From DATKWD01 sp963704815 (GTDB taxonomy: Bacteria > Actinomycetota > Acidimicrobiia > Acidimicrobiales > Salinilacustritrichaceae), in NCBI GenBank assembly GCA_963704815.1, contig CAVPHU010000010.1, positions 496,001 through 560,000 of the forward strand: DNA of 64,000 nt, given 5' to 3'. Shown here piece by piece: positions 36,017 to 46,387 of the stretch. The position numbers were made by a program, and so were the translations under genes. Numbering within the stretch: position 1 is the stretch's first letter; each line of letters begins with the position of its first letter. Under the pieces are notes generated by a model. That model saw only the letters and a list, made by a program, of their open reading frames with translations, had not been told where the DNA came from and did not search any database.

Positions 36017-38549
36017 TCACTCAGCGCCGATGGCCTCGAGGACGTCGAGGCGCGTCGAGCGCTTGGAGGGGATGTAGGCCGCGAGGGCGCCGAGCACGAC
36101 TCCGAGCACGAGGACGACGAGGATCTGGGTCGCAGGGAACGAGAAAGGAATGCCGGCCTCCGCCAGTCGGTCGATTGCGTAGATCGTCGCCCACCCGACG
36201 AACGTGCCGAGTGCCAGACCGCTGACCGTGCCGAGCACGGAGATGAGGACCGATTCGAGCTGCACCATGCGTTGCACTCGCTTGTCGACCATGCCCACCA
36301 CCCGCAGCAGACCCAGTTCGCGTCGTCGTTCGAGGATCGAGAGCGACAGGGTGTTGACGATGCCGATCAGCGCCACCACCACACTCATGAGCAGGAGTCC
36401 GTCGACCGCGTTGATGAGGAAGTCGAAGACACTTCCGACCAGTTGGCCGAGCAGGTTTCCCTCGGTGACGGTGATGTCGGGGCGGAGCGCGGTGCGCTCC
36501 TCGATGAGGTCCTCGGTGTCGGTCTCGGCCCCGCTGGCGACGTCGATGAACGCCTCGGTCGGCGCAGTGTCGCCGACGAGTTCGTCGAAGGTCGTCTCGG
36601 CAGTGACGCTTCCGATCGAGAGCGTGTCGATGCTGTCCTTGATCAGCGCGACCACCGTGAGGTCGGCCGAGTCGCCCGCTGCGTCGACCACGGTGACGAC
36701 GTCGCCGATCGTGTAGCCGAACTGCGCGCTGGCCGAGACGGCGATCGTGCCTTCGGCGAGATCGTCGAGGGAGCCTTCGGTGATGTTGAGCGAGGCGACC
36801 TCGCCGAGGGCATCGAGATCGCCGGTGGACAGGCGGGCGGCGTCGCCGTCGATGGTGACCGACTCGGTGCGATAGGGCACGACCTGCTTCACGCCGTCGA
36901 TGGCCGTGAGGTCATCGACCAGTTCGTCGTCGATCGTGCCGCCGTCGCTGGACAAGCTGTAGTCGGCGCTCTCGAGCTCGTTGATCTCGTTCACGGCGAA
37001 GTCCTTGGCGCTGGTGCCGGCCACGGTCACGAACGCGACGAGAAACACGCCGATGAGCAGTGCGTTGGCCGTGGTCGCGGTGCGCTTCGGGTTGCGCGCC
37101 GCGTTGTCGACGGCGAGTCGGCCCTCGAGCCCGAGTCGCCCGAGCACGGGACCCATGACGCGGGCACCGCCGATGGCGATGAGCGGTCCCGAGACGATGA
37201 CACCGACGAACAGGGCGATCGCTCCCATGCCGACGGCGAGACCGTTGCTGCCGGTCACCAGGTTCACGACGCCGTACCCGACCAGCAGCACACTCGCGAT
37301 GACCCGCCGGCGCGAAACCGTCGTCGTCTCGGCTGCGGCCACCCGCAGGGCCTCGATGGGTTCGGTCTTGGCTGCCCGGCGCGCCGGGATGGTCACCGAC
37401 AGGAAGGTGATGATCGTGCCGAGCAGGATTCCCTGGGTCACCACCGAGGGCGAGATCACGATGCCGCTTCCCGGAAGCGACACGCCGAGGAGGTCGAGCA
37501 CCGCGACCAGGACGAACACGAGCCCCAAGCCCACCGCTACGCCGAGGATCGATCCGAGCAGGCCGATCACCAGTCCTTCGAGGCGCAGCGACCGCTTGAT
37601 CTGCTTCGGGGTGGCCCCGATCGCGGCCATCACCGCCAGCTCGCGGAGCCGCTGGGCGACGATGACGCTGAAGGTGTTGTAGATGACGAATCCTCCGACG
37701 AAGAGCGCGAGGACCGCGAATCCCTGCAGGGCGCTCTTGAGCAAGCGGCCGATTTCGCCGACCAGGGCCCGTTGGTCCTCCAGGAACTCGGCCCCCGGCT
37801 GCGCCGCGGAATCCGCCGGGGACGACAGGGCCGACCGCCTCGGTGAGCGCTGCCTGGTCGCCGGCACCCCGGAGGTAGGCCTCCTCGTATTCGATCTGGC
37901 CACTCGCGAGCCAGTCGAACGCAGTGGCCTCGGGCAGGGTCACCGTGCCGGCGTCGTCGATCGAGTCGGAGCTGCCGAAGGAGGTGATGCCGACGACCGT
38001 CGCCGGGAATTCGCCGGCGAGGGTCAGGACGGTGAGCTCGTCGCCAATGGCCAACGACTCGTCGTCGGCGATGCCGCGGTCGACGGTGAGCTCGCCGGCG
38101 GCATCGGGTGCTTCCCCCTCGTCGAGGTCGAGCGGATTGAGTTCGGCGTCGGTGACCCAGAGTCGACCGGTGGCTCCGTCGGCGAACGTGGAGCCGTCAT
38201 CGTCGAGGAACGCGACCGTGCCGGTGAGGATGCCGGCGCTGCCGTCGACCCCGTCGACGGCTGTGAGGGCGTCGAAGCTCTCGCCGGAGAGACGAAGGTC
38301 GGCGAGGAAGGCGTCCTCGACCGAGACATCCGAGGCGCCGTCGTCGGGTGTTTCGGCGGTGTCGTCGGGCACGATGGCGACGTCGACTGCGCCGTACTGG
38401 CGGTTGACGTCACCCTCGAGTGAGTCGATCACCCGATCGCCGAGGAACCCGGTGGACGAGAAGAACGCCACCCCGGTGATGATGGCGACCAACGTGGCGA
38501 CGTAGCGGCCCAGGTTGTGGCGGACGCCGCTGATTGCGAGGTGGAGCAC
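36017..38549 (-). CDS. ABC transporter permease, FtsX/MacB type (one frameshift)
   Basis: An inner-membrane permease of about 843 residues with two FtsX units: a first helix (MLHLAISGVRHNLGRYVATLVAIITGVAFF), a large MacB_PCD-like outside domain, three helices near 260-400, a second outside domain and three C-terminal helices. The C-terminal half contains FVVYNTFSVIVAQR-like and LRVVGMVDKRVQRMVQLES motifs. One extra base near 37820 separates GPVVP from ADSAAQPGAEFLEDQ. GTG 38549 begins three bases after the ATPase stop, so both form one transcription unit. Such pairs export lipids, lipoproteins or peptides; the cargo is unknown. Confidence 0.9.
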
Positions 38550-38552
38550 GCC

Positions 38553-39296
38553 TCAGCCTTCGAACTGCTTCATCCGGTCGAGCACCCGGTCGGTGGTCGG
38601 CTCGGCCATCTCGTCGATGATCTGGCCGTCGGCCAGGAACAGCACGTTGTCTGCGTACGACGCCGCGTGTGGGTCGTGGGTGACCATCACGATGGTCTGG
38701 CCGGCTTCGTCGACGGCGTTGCGCATGAAGGTCAGGATCTCGATCCCGGCCTGCGAGTCGAGCGCGCCGGTGGGTTCGTCGGCGAAGATGATGTCGGGTC
38801 TGGGCACCAGGGCCCGGGCCACCGCGACTCGTTGCTGCTGCCCGCCCGAGAGCTGGCTCGGCAGGTTGCCGAGGCGATCGGCGAGCCGCACGGTTGCCAC
38901 GATGGTGTCGAACCACTCCTGGTCGCAGTCCTCGTTCGCCAGCGTGAGCGGCAGGAGGATGTTCTCCTCGGCCGAGAGCGTCGGGATCAGGTTGTACTGC
39001 TGGAAGATGAACCCGAGGTGGTCGCGTCGCAGCAGGGTGAGCTGCGTCTTGTCGAGGCCCGAGAGCTCGGTCTCACCGATGAACGCCTGGCCCGAGGTCA
39101 GCCGATCGAGCCCGGCGACACATTGCATGAGGGTGCTCTTGCCCGACCCTGACGGCCCCATGATCGCCGTGAACTTCTGGCTCGGAAACGTCACCGTCAC
39201 CTCGGCAAGGGCATGGACCGCAGCGTCGCCCTCGCCGTAGGTCTTGGTCGCGTCGACGGCTCTCGCCGCGCCCGTATCGACAGCGGTCGTTGTCAT
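38553..39296 (-). CDS. ABC transporter ATPase, LolD/MacB type
   Basis: A 247-residue nucleotide-binding subunit partnered with the FtsX-type permease directly downstream. Walker A GPSGSGKST (46-54), Q-loop FQQYN, signature LSGGQQQR near 148, Walker B IIFADEP near 170, D-loop GALD and the switch histidine in VTHD are all present. It belongs to the MacB/LolD group that powers mechanical transmission rather than substrate translocation. First gene of the two-gene operon; its ATG lies 72 bp from the upstream pseudokinase-flippase gene end. Confidence 0.95.
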   Translation of the reverse strand: MTTTAVDTGAARAVDATKTYGEGDAAVHALAEVTVTFPSQKFTAIMGPSGSGKSTLMQCVAGLDRLTSGQAFIGETELSGLDKTQLTLLRRDHLGFIFQQYNLIPTLSAEENILLPLTLANEDCDQEWFDTIVATVRLADRLGNLPSQLSGGQQQRVAVARALVPRPDIIFADEPTGALDSQAGIEILTFMRNAVDEAGQTIVMVTHDPHAASYADNVLFLADGQIIDEMAEPTTDRVLDRMKQFEG

Positions 39297-39368
39297 GGCC
39301 CAGGTCGTCCCCTCGATCGGATTCCGGGGTTCTAGCGGGAGATCTGTTCGGCCGCAACGCGTGCCTTC

Positions 39369-41792
39369 TCAGAGCTCGCTGTTGCGCTGCATCCATCCGA
39401 GCGCCAGCCACCCCGGCAGGATCGGCAGCCAGAAGGTCGCGAGCCGGAAGGTGAGGGTCGCCGAGACGGCCTCGGCGGCGTCGAGGCCGAAGCCGGTGAA
39501 CCCGGCGATCATGGCCGACTCCAGCGCTCCGAGACCGCCCGGAGTGGGGGACACGGTGGCGATGGTGACCGCTCCGAGATAGGCCGCGCCGATCTGTGGC
39601 AGAGAGAGGCCGCCACCAAAGGCCTGGACCGATGCGGCGACGCCGACGAGGTTGGTGAGGGTGATCCCGGTCGAGCCGCCGAAGAGGGCGAGGACCCGCG
39701 ATGGGTCCTGGAACACCCGACCGACCTGACCCAGCGCCGTCTTGAAGCCACTGAGCGCCGGAACGAAGATCCGCCGCCGTACCGGACCGACGAGCAGCAG
39801 GAGGCCGACGGCTGCGAACACGATGGTGACCACGAGCAGGAGCGTCGAGCTGTCGGGGAGCGAGAATCCGCCGAAGTCGGCGTTGCCGGCCCACACGAAG
39901 AACCCGATCATCATGATGATGTGGACCACGAAGCCGGCGACGGCGTTCACCGCCACCGACGCGCCACTTTCGGCGGCGCCCACCCCGACCCGCTCGAGGA
40001 ATCGGGTGGTGAGCGCGAAGCCGCCTGCACCGGCCGGACCGACCAGTCCGGCGAACGAGGACGCGAGCTGCGCCCGCAGGTTCGGGGCGAAGGGAATCGG
40101 GTCTGCGACCGCGCCCTGGAACGAGATGGCCGCAAACACGTAGGTGAGGGTCGATGCCGCGACGACCGCGACGATCCATGCGTAGTTCGCGCTACCGAAT
40201 GCGTCGACGGTGTCGCCGAGGTTCGCGAGTTGGGGGAGCAGTGAGTAGAACGCGAGCGACGATGCGGCGACGATGAGGATCGTCCGTGGTTTCACCCGTT
40301 CGAGGTCCTCGAGGTCGAGCCCCGGCTCGCCGGTCACGCGGTTCACCTCGGCCCGCAGATCGTCGAGCAGCGAATCCTCGTCCTTCACTCGGGCTCTCGT
40401 CGCTCGGGGCAGCGCCAATGGCTGGAGCATGCGGAGCGCCGGAGCGATCCGCCCGGGGCCCAGCGCTCCGACTGCGGCCTCGACGGCCGCTGCCGGCCCG
40501 ACGACGAGTGAGGTCTCGACGAGCAGAGCAGCAACGTCTCGCGCTCGTTCCCGCTGCTTCGGGGCGGTCCGCGCCGCGTCGAAGTCGGTGAGTCGAACTC
40601 TCCCCGCGGCATCGATCTGCATCGCCTCGAGGGCGAGACGTCGATGGGCCACGCCTGCCGAGTGGAGCGCGCCGATCTGGTGCCACAGGTCGTCGAGCAC
40701 AGGTGCCGTCGCGAGGTCGTCTTCGACGACGGCTCGCACGTCGTCCGATGCAGTCACCAGGAACGCTGATCCTCCGCTCGTCACCCCGATGCGTTCGACG
40801 TCCGGGACACCCACCCCTGCACGAGCGGCCAGGGTCATCACCAACGCCTCGTGCTCGACGCGACGCTTGATGCTGGAGTACGGGTCGCCGACCTCCGATG
40901 ACCGGTAGCGGATCCGCCGGTACAAGCGAGCGAGCAGGTCGGCGTCGCGCTGATCGGCCGTCCAGAGCGACACGCTGTGCACGGATTCGTCGTTGTCGTC
41001 GAACTGGTAGTGGAGCGTGTCGTCGCCCTGGTCGTCGGGCCTGCGGATTTGCCTGGGGGAGTACCCGGCGGCCCGGAGCGCGTCGAGCAGCTCGGACGGA
41101 CCGGGTTCGGATCTCGGCGAACCGAACAGCACGAGCAGCGCCGACCCGACGAAGATCCCGACGCCGACCGCCATGACGAAGTCGAATGCGGGGTGGGCGA
41201 CGGCGAGCAGACGCAGGAAGATCAGCACGCCGACTGCCCACCACAGCGCTCGCCGCCAGCGTCTCGTCAGGAATGGCGCCGCGACGGTCACCAGTGCGGT
41301 CGTCGAGGCCAGCACGCTCGAGTTGGGAAAGGACCGATCGACCAGTGACCCCTGGCTGTCCGTGCCGGGGTCGGCGAGGAGCTGTGAGAGATCGTCGTCG
41401 AGCACCAACGAGTCGGCCACGGCCGTCCCGAAGCCGGCGATCATGCCGGCGGCCAGCAACAGGAAGGCAAGCTTGATCCGTCGCTTCACCAGAAGGGTGA
41501 CGAAGACGATCGTGGGCACGACGCTGGTGACCAGCTGGGCGAGGGAGAGCAATCCCCCTTCGAACCGATCGGGGAGGCGGGCCAGGGCCCGGAGCAGGTC
41601 GTCCTCGAGGCCCGAGACCGTCGACTGTGCGCTGGCGGCGATCAGGGCCCCGAACAACATGAGCAACGCCCCGACGGCCAAGCGGAGGATGTCGGTCGGT
41701 GAGAACGATCGACGTTCGGGCGGCGCGTCGAAGAGCTCGACCTCGACCAGGCCGTCCTTCGGAGTGACGCTCATCGGCGGGTCCGATGTCAT
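39369..41792 (-). CDS. Membrane protein: N-terminal helices, pseudokinase domain, flippase-like (LPG_synthase_TM) domain
   Basis: An 807-residue protein with three parts. Residues 30-230 hold about six hydrophobic helices; 240-460 resembles a eukaryotic-like/aminoglycoside kinase fold; 480-800 is a UPF0104/AglD/MprF-type flippase domain with eight helices (SFAGLVGPAGAGGFALTTRFLER and TVSPTPGGLGALESAMIAGF). In the kinase part the catalytic loop reads HRRLALEAMQ instead of HRDxxxxN, losing the catalytic aspartate, while LTDFDAAR keeps the metal-binding aspartate, so it is probably a pseudokinase. Actinobacteria have relatives of this architecture, generally annotated as lysylphosphatidylglycerol synthase-like. 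It could move lipid-linked intermediates. It diverges from the DUF389 gene. Confidence 0.78.
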   Translation of the reverse strand: MTSDPPMSVTPKDGLVEVELFDAPPERRSFSPTDILRLAVGALLMLFGALIAASAQSTVSGLEDDLLRALARLPDRFEGGLLSLAQLVTSVVPTIVFVTLLVKRRIKLAFLLLAAGMIAGFGTAVADSLVLDDDLSQLLADPGTDSQGSLVDRSFPNSSVLASTTALVTVAAPFLTRRWRRALWWAVGVLIFLRLLAVAHPAFDFVMAVGVGIFVGSALLVLFGSPRSEPGPSELLDALRAAGYSPRQIRRPDDQGDDTLHYQFDDNDESVHSVSLWTADQRDADLLARLYRRIRYRSSEVGDPYSSIKRRVEHEALVMTLAARAGVGVPDVERIGVTSGGSAFLVTASDDVRAVVEDDLATAPVLDDLWHQIGALHSAGVAHRRLALEAMQIDAAGRVRLTDFDAARTAPKQRERARDVAALLVETSLVVGPAAAVEAAVGALGPGRIAPALRMLQPLALPRATRARVKDEDSLLDDLRAEVNRVTGEPGLDLEDLERVKPRTILIVAASSLAFYSLLPQLANLGDTVDAFGSANYAWIVAVVAASTLTYVFAAISFQGAVADPIPFAPNLRAQLASSFAGLVGPAGAGGFALTTRFLERVGVGAAESGASVAVNAVAGFVVHIIMMIGFFVWAGNADFGGFSLPDSSTLLLVVTIVFAAVGLLLLVGPVRRRIFVPALSGFKTALGQVGRVFQDPSRVLALFGGSTGITLTNLVGVAASVQAFGGGLSLPQIGAAYLGAVTIATVSPTPGGLGALESAMIAGFTGFGLDAAEAVSATLTFRLATFWLPILPGWLALGWMQRNSEL

Positions 41793-42000
41793 CGCTTCTG
41801 ACCGACCGGAGATCGGGAGATCGTCGGTGACTCCCGGCGGCGCACCCCGGAGATCCTAGGTGGAACGGGGATGGGGTCAGCCCGTGGTGGTCGGTGGCGG
41901 CAGGATCGTCATCGACCGCTGGTAGCTTTCGCGCCGTGCCGACCTCGTTCTCCTGCGCTCGTCCCACCCGGCGCCAGCCGTCGGGCCACCCCGCAGGTCG

Positions 42001-43107
42001 ATGACCCGGGCAACCGAGGCCGATCAGGAAGGCGCCGTGCCAGACGCCGGCGCCAGGTCTCGGCCGGCCGGTCGGATCGGGCTCACCTCACTCGGCCAGG
42101 TGTCACAGGCGCTGGGCGCCCGCCTCCCGCGCCTCGACGACACCGATCGCGATGCGATGTTCGACGAGCTCCTGCCCGACGGCGATGCCTTCCGGCGGTA
42201 CGTGGAGCGGTTCGTCTGGCTGATCGTGCTCTCGGCGGCCATCGCCGGATTCGGGTTGCTCGCCGACTCGGCCGCAGTCGTGATCGGCGCCATGCTCGTG
42301 GCCCCGCTGATGACACCCATCCTGGCGACCGCTGCCGCGATCTGTGTGTCGGACAACCGGCGACTGTTGCGGGCGGTGCTGGTGCTGGTCGGTGGGACCG
42401 TCGCCGCGATCGTCGTCGGCTTTCTCGTCTCCACGGTGAGCGGCAACACCATCGTGAGTGCCGATGACCTGCCCTCTGAGGTGCTCGCCCGCACCGAACC
42501 GGGACTGATCGACCTCGCCATCGCCGTCGCAGCGGGCGCGGCCGCTGGCTACGTGGCTCCACGCCGCGACGCGGTGTCGGCCCTCCCCGGTGTCGGAATC
42601 GCCGTCGCGTTGGTCCCACCGCTTGCGACCGTCGGCATCACTCTCGAGGCGGGTGCTGGTCGCCTCGCCGGTGGGGCGCTGCTCCTCTATCTCACCAATC
42701 TCGCCGCCATCGTCTTCGCCGGAGCGCTCGTGCTGCTGATCGGTGGGTTGCGGCCGGCAGATGCGTCCGCGGGCCGCCGGGTGCGGGTCGGACTGCTCAT
42801 CACCGTGGGCGCCGTGCTGGCGGTGGCCGTACCCCTCACCATCCACACACTCGAGGTGATTCGGGACACCCGGTTCGAACGCGAGGTCGTGTCGGCGGTG
42901 CGCGAATGGGATGACACCGTCGAGGTGGTCGAACTGACGACCGACGTCGATCGAGGTCGCGGAGACGTCGAGCTGCGGATCGCGAGCCCGGGTCAGAGCC
43001 GGCCCGCTTGGGAGTTGGCGGACCTGATCGCTGATCGCCATGAGGGCGGGGTCGACCTGGTGCTGTTCATCGAGACCGCCGAGCGCGTCGAGGTGAGTAC
43101 TCGTTGA
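42001..43107 (+). CDS. DUF389 membrane protein
   Basis: A 368-residue integral membrane protein of the DUF389 (TIGR00341) family, function unknown. The core has at least six helices with the family landmarks LADSAAVVIGAMLVAPLMTPILA and ALPGVGIAVALVPPLATVGI, then LTNLAAIVFAGALV; a soluble alpha/beta tail of about 90 residues follows. The first 60 residues are cytoplasmic. Its TGA overlaps the TTG start of the solute-binding lipoprotein, so the two are probably co-translated, a pairing I cannot explain from family knowledge. The 208 bp upstream are shared with the divergent flippase gene. Confidence 0.88.
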   Translation: MTRATEADQEGAVPDAGARSRPAGRIGLTSLGQVSQALGARLPRLDDTDRDAMFDELLPDGDAFRRYVERFVWLIVLSAAIAGFGLLADSAAVVIGAMLVAPLMTPILATAAAICVSDNRRLLRAVLVLVGGTVAAIVVGFLVSTVSGNTIVSADDLPSEVLARTEPGLIDLAIAVAAGAAAGYVAPRRDAVSALPGVGIAVALVPPLATVGITLEAGAGRLAGGALLLYLTNLAAIVFAGALVLLIGGLRPADASAGRRVRVGLLITVGAVLAVAVPLTIHTLEVIRDTRFEREVVSAVREWDDTVEVVELTTDVDRGRGDVELRIASPGQSRPAWELADLIADRHEGGVDLVLFIETAERVEVSTR

Positions 43108-44402
43108 GGCGGGCGACGGCCGTCGCAGTGGTGCTGCTCGTGAGCCTCTCGGGTACCGCCTGCTCAGCCGGAGGATCCGGCGAGACGGCCGACGCGTCGC
43201 GTCTCGAAGTGTTCGTTCCCTATCGAGGGGCCGAGGCCGACAACTTCAAGGCGTCGCTGCAGGCCTTCGAGGACGAGACCGGAATCGAGGTCCGAGTCAT
43301 CGGCTCGGCCGATTTCGCCTCGGCGCTGCGCCGACGGGTCAACGACGCTCGCCCGCCCGACATCGCGATCGTTCCGCAGCCGGCCGTCGTCGCTGACCTG
43401 GCCTCGATCGGTGCGATCGAAGCCCCCGTCGATCCGTCGGTGCTCGACGCGGTCGACGAATTCGTCGTGCCGTCCGCCCGTGACTTCGCCTTGGTGGACG
43501 GCGAGGTCGTCGGGGTGCCCTACCGGCTCACCGTCAAGAGTCTCGTCTGGTACTCACCTGAACAGTTCGACGAGATGGGATGGTCGGTTCCGTCGACCCT
43601 CGATGAGCTCTCGGACTTGACCCTCGACATTGCCTCGACAGGCCTCTCGCCGTGGTGCCTGGGGATCGAGGCCGGACTCTCGACCGGGTGGGTGGTCACC
43701 GACTGGATCGAGGACGTCCTGCTCCGTGTCGCCGGTCCGGAGGTGTACGACCGGTGGGTCGCCGGCGACGTCGACTTCGTCGACGAGGAGTTGGTGGCCA
43801 CCTTCGAGTACCTCCAGGCGCTGCTCTTGGTCCAGGGCCACGTGTTGGGCAACGCCTCGGGCATCGTGCGGACCCCGGTCGAAGATGCTGTTCTCCCCCT
43901 CGTCGAGGATTCGCCGAGGTGTGCGATGCATCGCAACGGCACGGTGACGGCGAACTGGCTTCCCGATGGCACGGTTCTGGGGCCATCCGGCGACCTGGAC
44001 GTGTTCGTGCTCCCGCCGCTCGACGAAGACGATGATGCGCCGATCCTGACCGGCGTCGACACCGCGGTGGTGATGACCGACGATCCCCGCGCCGATGACC
44101 TCCTCGCCTACCTGGCCTCGCCGGCCGGCAGCGCTGCTTGGATCTCGGCGGGTGGATTCGTCGGGGCGCACGGCGCGCTCGACGACTACCCCTCGGAGTT
44201 CGACACTCGGACAGCGGCCCTCCTCGACGACGGGGCGACGGTTCGCGTCGACGGCAGCGACCAGATGGAGACCGAGTTCGGCGAGGGGACGTTCTGGGAG
44301 ATCGCGACCCAGTGGATCGCAGGGGTCGTGCCCACGTCGCGAGCGGTCCAACAGCTGGATGAGGCCCGCCAGGTCGCCGTCGACGCCGCAGCAGACCGCT
44401 GA
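43104..44402 (+). CDS. ABC-type extracellular solute-binding lipoprotein
   Basis: A 432-residue sugar-type (family 1) binding protein. The signal ends LSGTAC with the lipidated cysteine near residue 20. The mature part has the two-lobed pattern: LEVFVPYRGAEADNFKASLQAFEDETGIEV, PDIAIVPQPAVVADLA, VPYRLTVKSLVWY, and late hinge motif VDTAVVMTDDPRADDLLAYLAS. Carbohydrate-binding relatives take up oligosaccharides, but the ligand here is unknown. TTG 43104 overlaps the DUF389 stop (TTGA) and starts right at the signal peptide. No permease or ATPase gene is nearby, so it is an orphan receptor or works with a distant transporter. Confidence 0.87.
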   Translation: MRRATAVAVVLLVSLSGTACSAGGSGETADASRLEVFVPYRGAEADNFKASLQAFEDETGIEVRVIGSADFASALRRRVNDARPPDIAIVPQPAVVADLASIGAIEAPVDPSVLDAVDEFVVPSARDFALVDGEVVGVPYRLTVKSLVWYSPEQFDEMGWSVPSTLDELSDLTLDIASTGLSPWCLGIEAGLSTGWVVTDWIEDVLLRVAGPEVYDRWVAGDVDFVDEELVATFEYLQALLLVQGHVLGNASGIVRTPVEDAVLPLVEDSPRCAMHRNGTVTANWLPDGTVLGPSGDLDVFVLPPLDEDDDAPILTGVDTAVVMTDDPRADDLLAYLASPAGSAAWISAGGFVGAHGALDDYPSEFDTRTAALLDDGATVRVDGSDQMETEFGEGTFWEIATQWIAGVVPTSRAVQQLDEARQVAVDAAADR

Positions 44403-44441
44403 TCGCCGACCTTCGACGTCCGCGCGGTCACGTACTCGGCC

Positions 44442-46172
44442 TCAGGTCGGTGCAGGCTGGGCCCCGCGGATCAGCCTTCCGTTGAGCTCGCCGGTCGGTT
44501 CGCCCTCCCGGAAGGCCACCCGGCCGGACACGATCGTCGCCACATAGCCGTCGGCCCGTTGGACCAGCCGTCGCCCGCCGGCCGGGAGGTCGTTGACGAT
44601 GGTGGGCGGGTGCAGGGTGAGGTGGTCGAAATCGATCACGTTGAGATCGGCCTTGTAGCCGGGCGCCACGACCCCTCGATCGTCGAGACCGACCAACGCC
44701 GCGGTCTCGCTCGTCTGCTTCTTGATCAGTTCCTCGAGCGGGAACTTCGGGCCCCGCTCCCGGTCGCGGCCCCAGTGGGCGATGACCGTCGTCGGGAAGC
44801 TGGCGTCGCAGATCGTGCCGCAGTGGGCGCCCCCGTCGCTGAGGCCCATGACCGTGTGCGGGTGGTCCATCATCTCCCGGACGTAGGAGAGATCGCCGGG
44901 CAGGTAGTTGAAGAGCGGGTGGTAGACGAGGGCCCGTCCGCCGTCTTCGAGGAGGGCGTCGTAGGCCACCTCCTGCGGCGTCCGTCCCCCGCGCTCGGCG
45001 ATCGCCGCGAAGGACTGGTCGGGTGACGGTTCGTAGTTCGCCGGGTCGCCGAGGTGGAACATCTTGTGGAAGCCGGTCACGATCTCGGTGACGAGTCCGA
45101 GGTCGGGGGCCGCTTCGGCTTCGGCCAGGATCGCGGCTCGCACGTCCGGGTCCGAGAGCCGTTCGACCTTCTCGTCGAGCGCGAGACGGTGCAGGCGTTG
45201 GAACGTGGGCGCGAGCGTGAACGGGGTGAGCGTGGCGGTGAGCCCCATGAGGACGCCCGTGGCCCGGGGAGGCACCTGACCGCGCATGTCGAGGCCGTCG
45301 CGCTGCGCGACGCTGACCGCGTCGAGCAGATGCCGCCACCAGTCGGGGTTGGCGTCCTGCTGCTCGACGGTGATCGAGGTCGTGCGTCCCGACGCCTCGG
45401 CCATCAGCCGGAACATCTCGAACTCCTCGTCGAAGTCGACGAAGTCCGAGATGCCCTGAACGACCCCCTTGCCCGTCGACCCGACGGCTCGGGCGATCCC
45501 CACCAACTCATCGGCGTGGGCCGTGATCGACGGGGTGACCACTCCCTTGGAGTCGCGATGCTTGATGGTCCGAGACGTGCTGAACCCGAGTGCACCCGCC
45601 GTGATGGCCTCACGAACGACGTCGCCCATCCGCTCGATCTCGTCGGGCTCGGCGACCTCGTGGGCCGGTCCGCGGTCGCCCATCACGTAGGCCCGCACCG
45701 CGCCGTGTGGGACCTGGGTGCCGACGTCGACGGCCAGCGGCAGGCGGTCGAGCGCGTCGAGGTATTCGGGGAAGGTCTCCCACTGCCAGTCGATGCCTTC
45801 GTGGAGCGCGGTGCCGGGGATGTCCTCGACCCCCTCCATGAGCCCGATGAGCCAGTCGCGCTGGTCGGGCTTGCACGGGGCGAATCCGACGCCGCAGTTG
45901 CCGGCCACGACCGTCGTCACGCCGTGGAAGGTCGACGGCGACAGGTACGGGTCCCAGGTCACCTGGCCGTCGTAGTGGGTGTGGGCGTCGACGAAACCGG
46001 GGGTCACCAGCATCCCGATGGCGTCGATGATCTCGGTGTCGTCGCCGATGCGCGCCCCGTCGAGTTCGCCGACCGTGTCGATCCGGCCGCCGACCACGCC
46101 GATGTCGGCCTGCCTGGGCGCAGAGCCGCGGCCGTCGTGGACGGTCCCGCCACGAATCACCAGGTCGTACAT
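44442..46172 (-). CDS. N-acyl-D-amino-acid deacylase family amidohydrolase (second copy)
   Basis: A 576-residue paralogue of the enzyme at 17646, sharing the architecture: GFVDAHTHYDGQ metal site near 60, bridging cysteine in AGNCGVGFAPC near 95, and GLSDGGAHCG near 436, then GVVAPGYKADLNVIDFD. The copies differ widely outside the motifs, so they are old paralogues with different substrates. It converges on the orphan binding-protein gene and diverges from the HNH gene. No signal peptide, so cytoplasmic. Members of this branch in actinobacteria are often listed simply as amidohydrolases; the acyl-amino-acid substrate is not certain. Confidence 0.87.
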   Translation of the reverse strand: MYDLVIRGGTVHDGRGSAPRQADIGVVGGRIDTVGELDGARIGDDTEIIDAIGMLVTPGFVDAHTHYDGQVTWDPYLSPSTFHGVTTVVAGNCGVGFAPCKPDQRDWLIGLMEGVEDIPGTALHEGIDWQWETFPEYLDALDRLPLAVDVGTQVPHGAVRAYVMGDRGPAHEVAEPDEIERMGDVVREAITAGALGFSTSRTIKHRDSKGVVTPSITAHADELVGIARAVGSTGKGVVQGISDFVDFDEEFEMFRLMAEASGRTTSITVEQQDANPDWWRHLLDAVSVAQRDGLDMRGQVPPRATGVLMGLTATLTPFTLAPTFQRLHRLALDEKVERLSDPDVRAAILAEAEAAPDLGLVTEIVTGFHKMFHLGDPANYEPSPDQSFAAIAERGGRTPQEVAYDALLEDGGRALVYHPLFNYLPGDLSYVREMMDHPHTVMGLSDGGAHCGTICDASFPTTVIAHWGRDRERGPKFPLEELIKKQTSETAALVGLDDRGVVAPGYKADLNVIDFDHLTLHPPTIVNDLPAGGRRLVQRADGYVATIVSGRVAFREGEPTGELNGRLIRGAQPAPT

Positions 46173-46363
46173 GCCGGTTCCCCCATGTGTGCCGAACTCA
46201 CGGGAAGTCTGTCGAACCCAGGTGGGCGTCGCAACGCAGCCGCCGAGTCGCTCCGGGTCTGGGCTGGGTCCGTCCGTCGGACCGATGCCTCGAGCCAGCG
46301 GGATCCAGCCTCGAATCTTCCGGGTTTCCTTCCGAATGGGGTCGGGGTCGGGCCGTAGTTGTC

Positions 46364-46383
46364 GTACCCCCTGGGTAGGGTAC
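46364..46383. promoter_or_regulatory. GTACCC/GGGTAC inverted repeat just before the HNH gene
   Basis: Six-base arms separated by eight bases; the right arm ends four bases before ATG 46388. It overlaps a plausible -10 (TAGGGT at 46376) and could be an operator. The remaining 190 bp up to the divergent aminoacylase start hold no other clear element. Confidence 0.35.
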
Positions 46384-46387
46384 GAAC

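Noticed and set aside
44406..44450. CCGACCT/AGGTCGG inverted repeat and a GACCTTCGAC string resembling a DosR-like box
   Set aside because: It lies between convergent gene ends with a long loop and has no promoter to serve.
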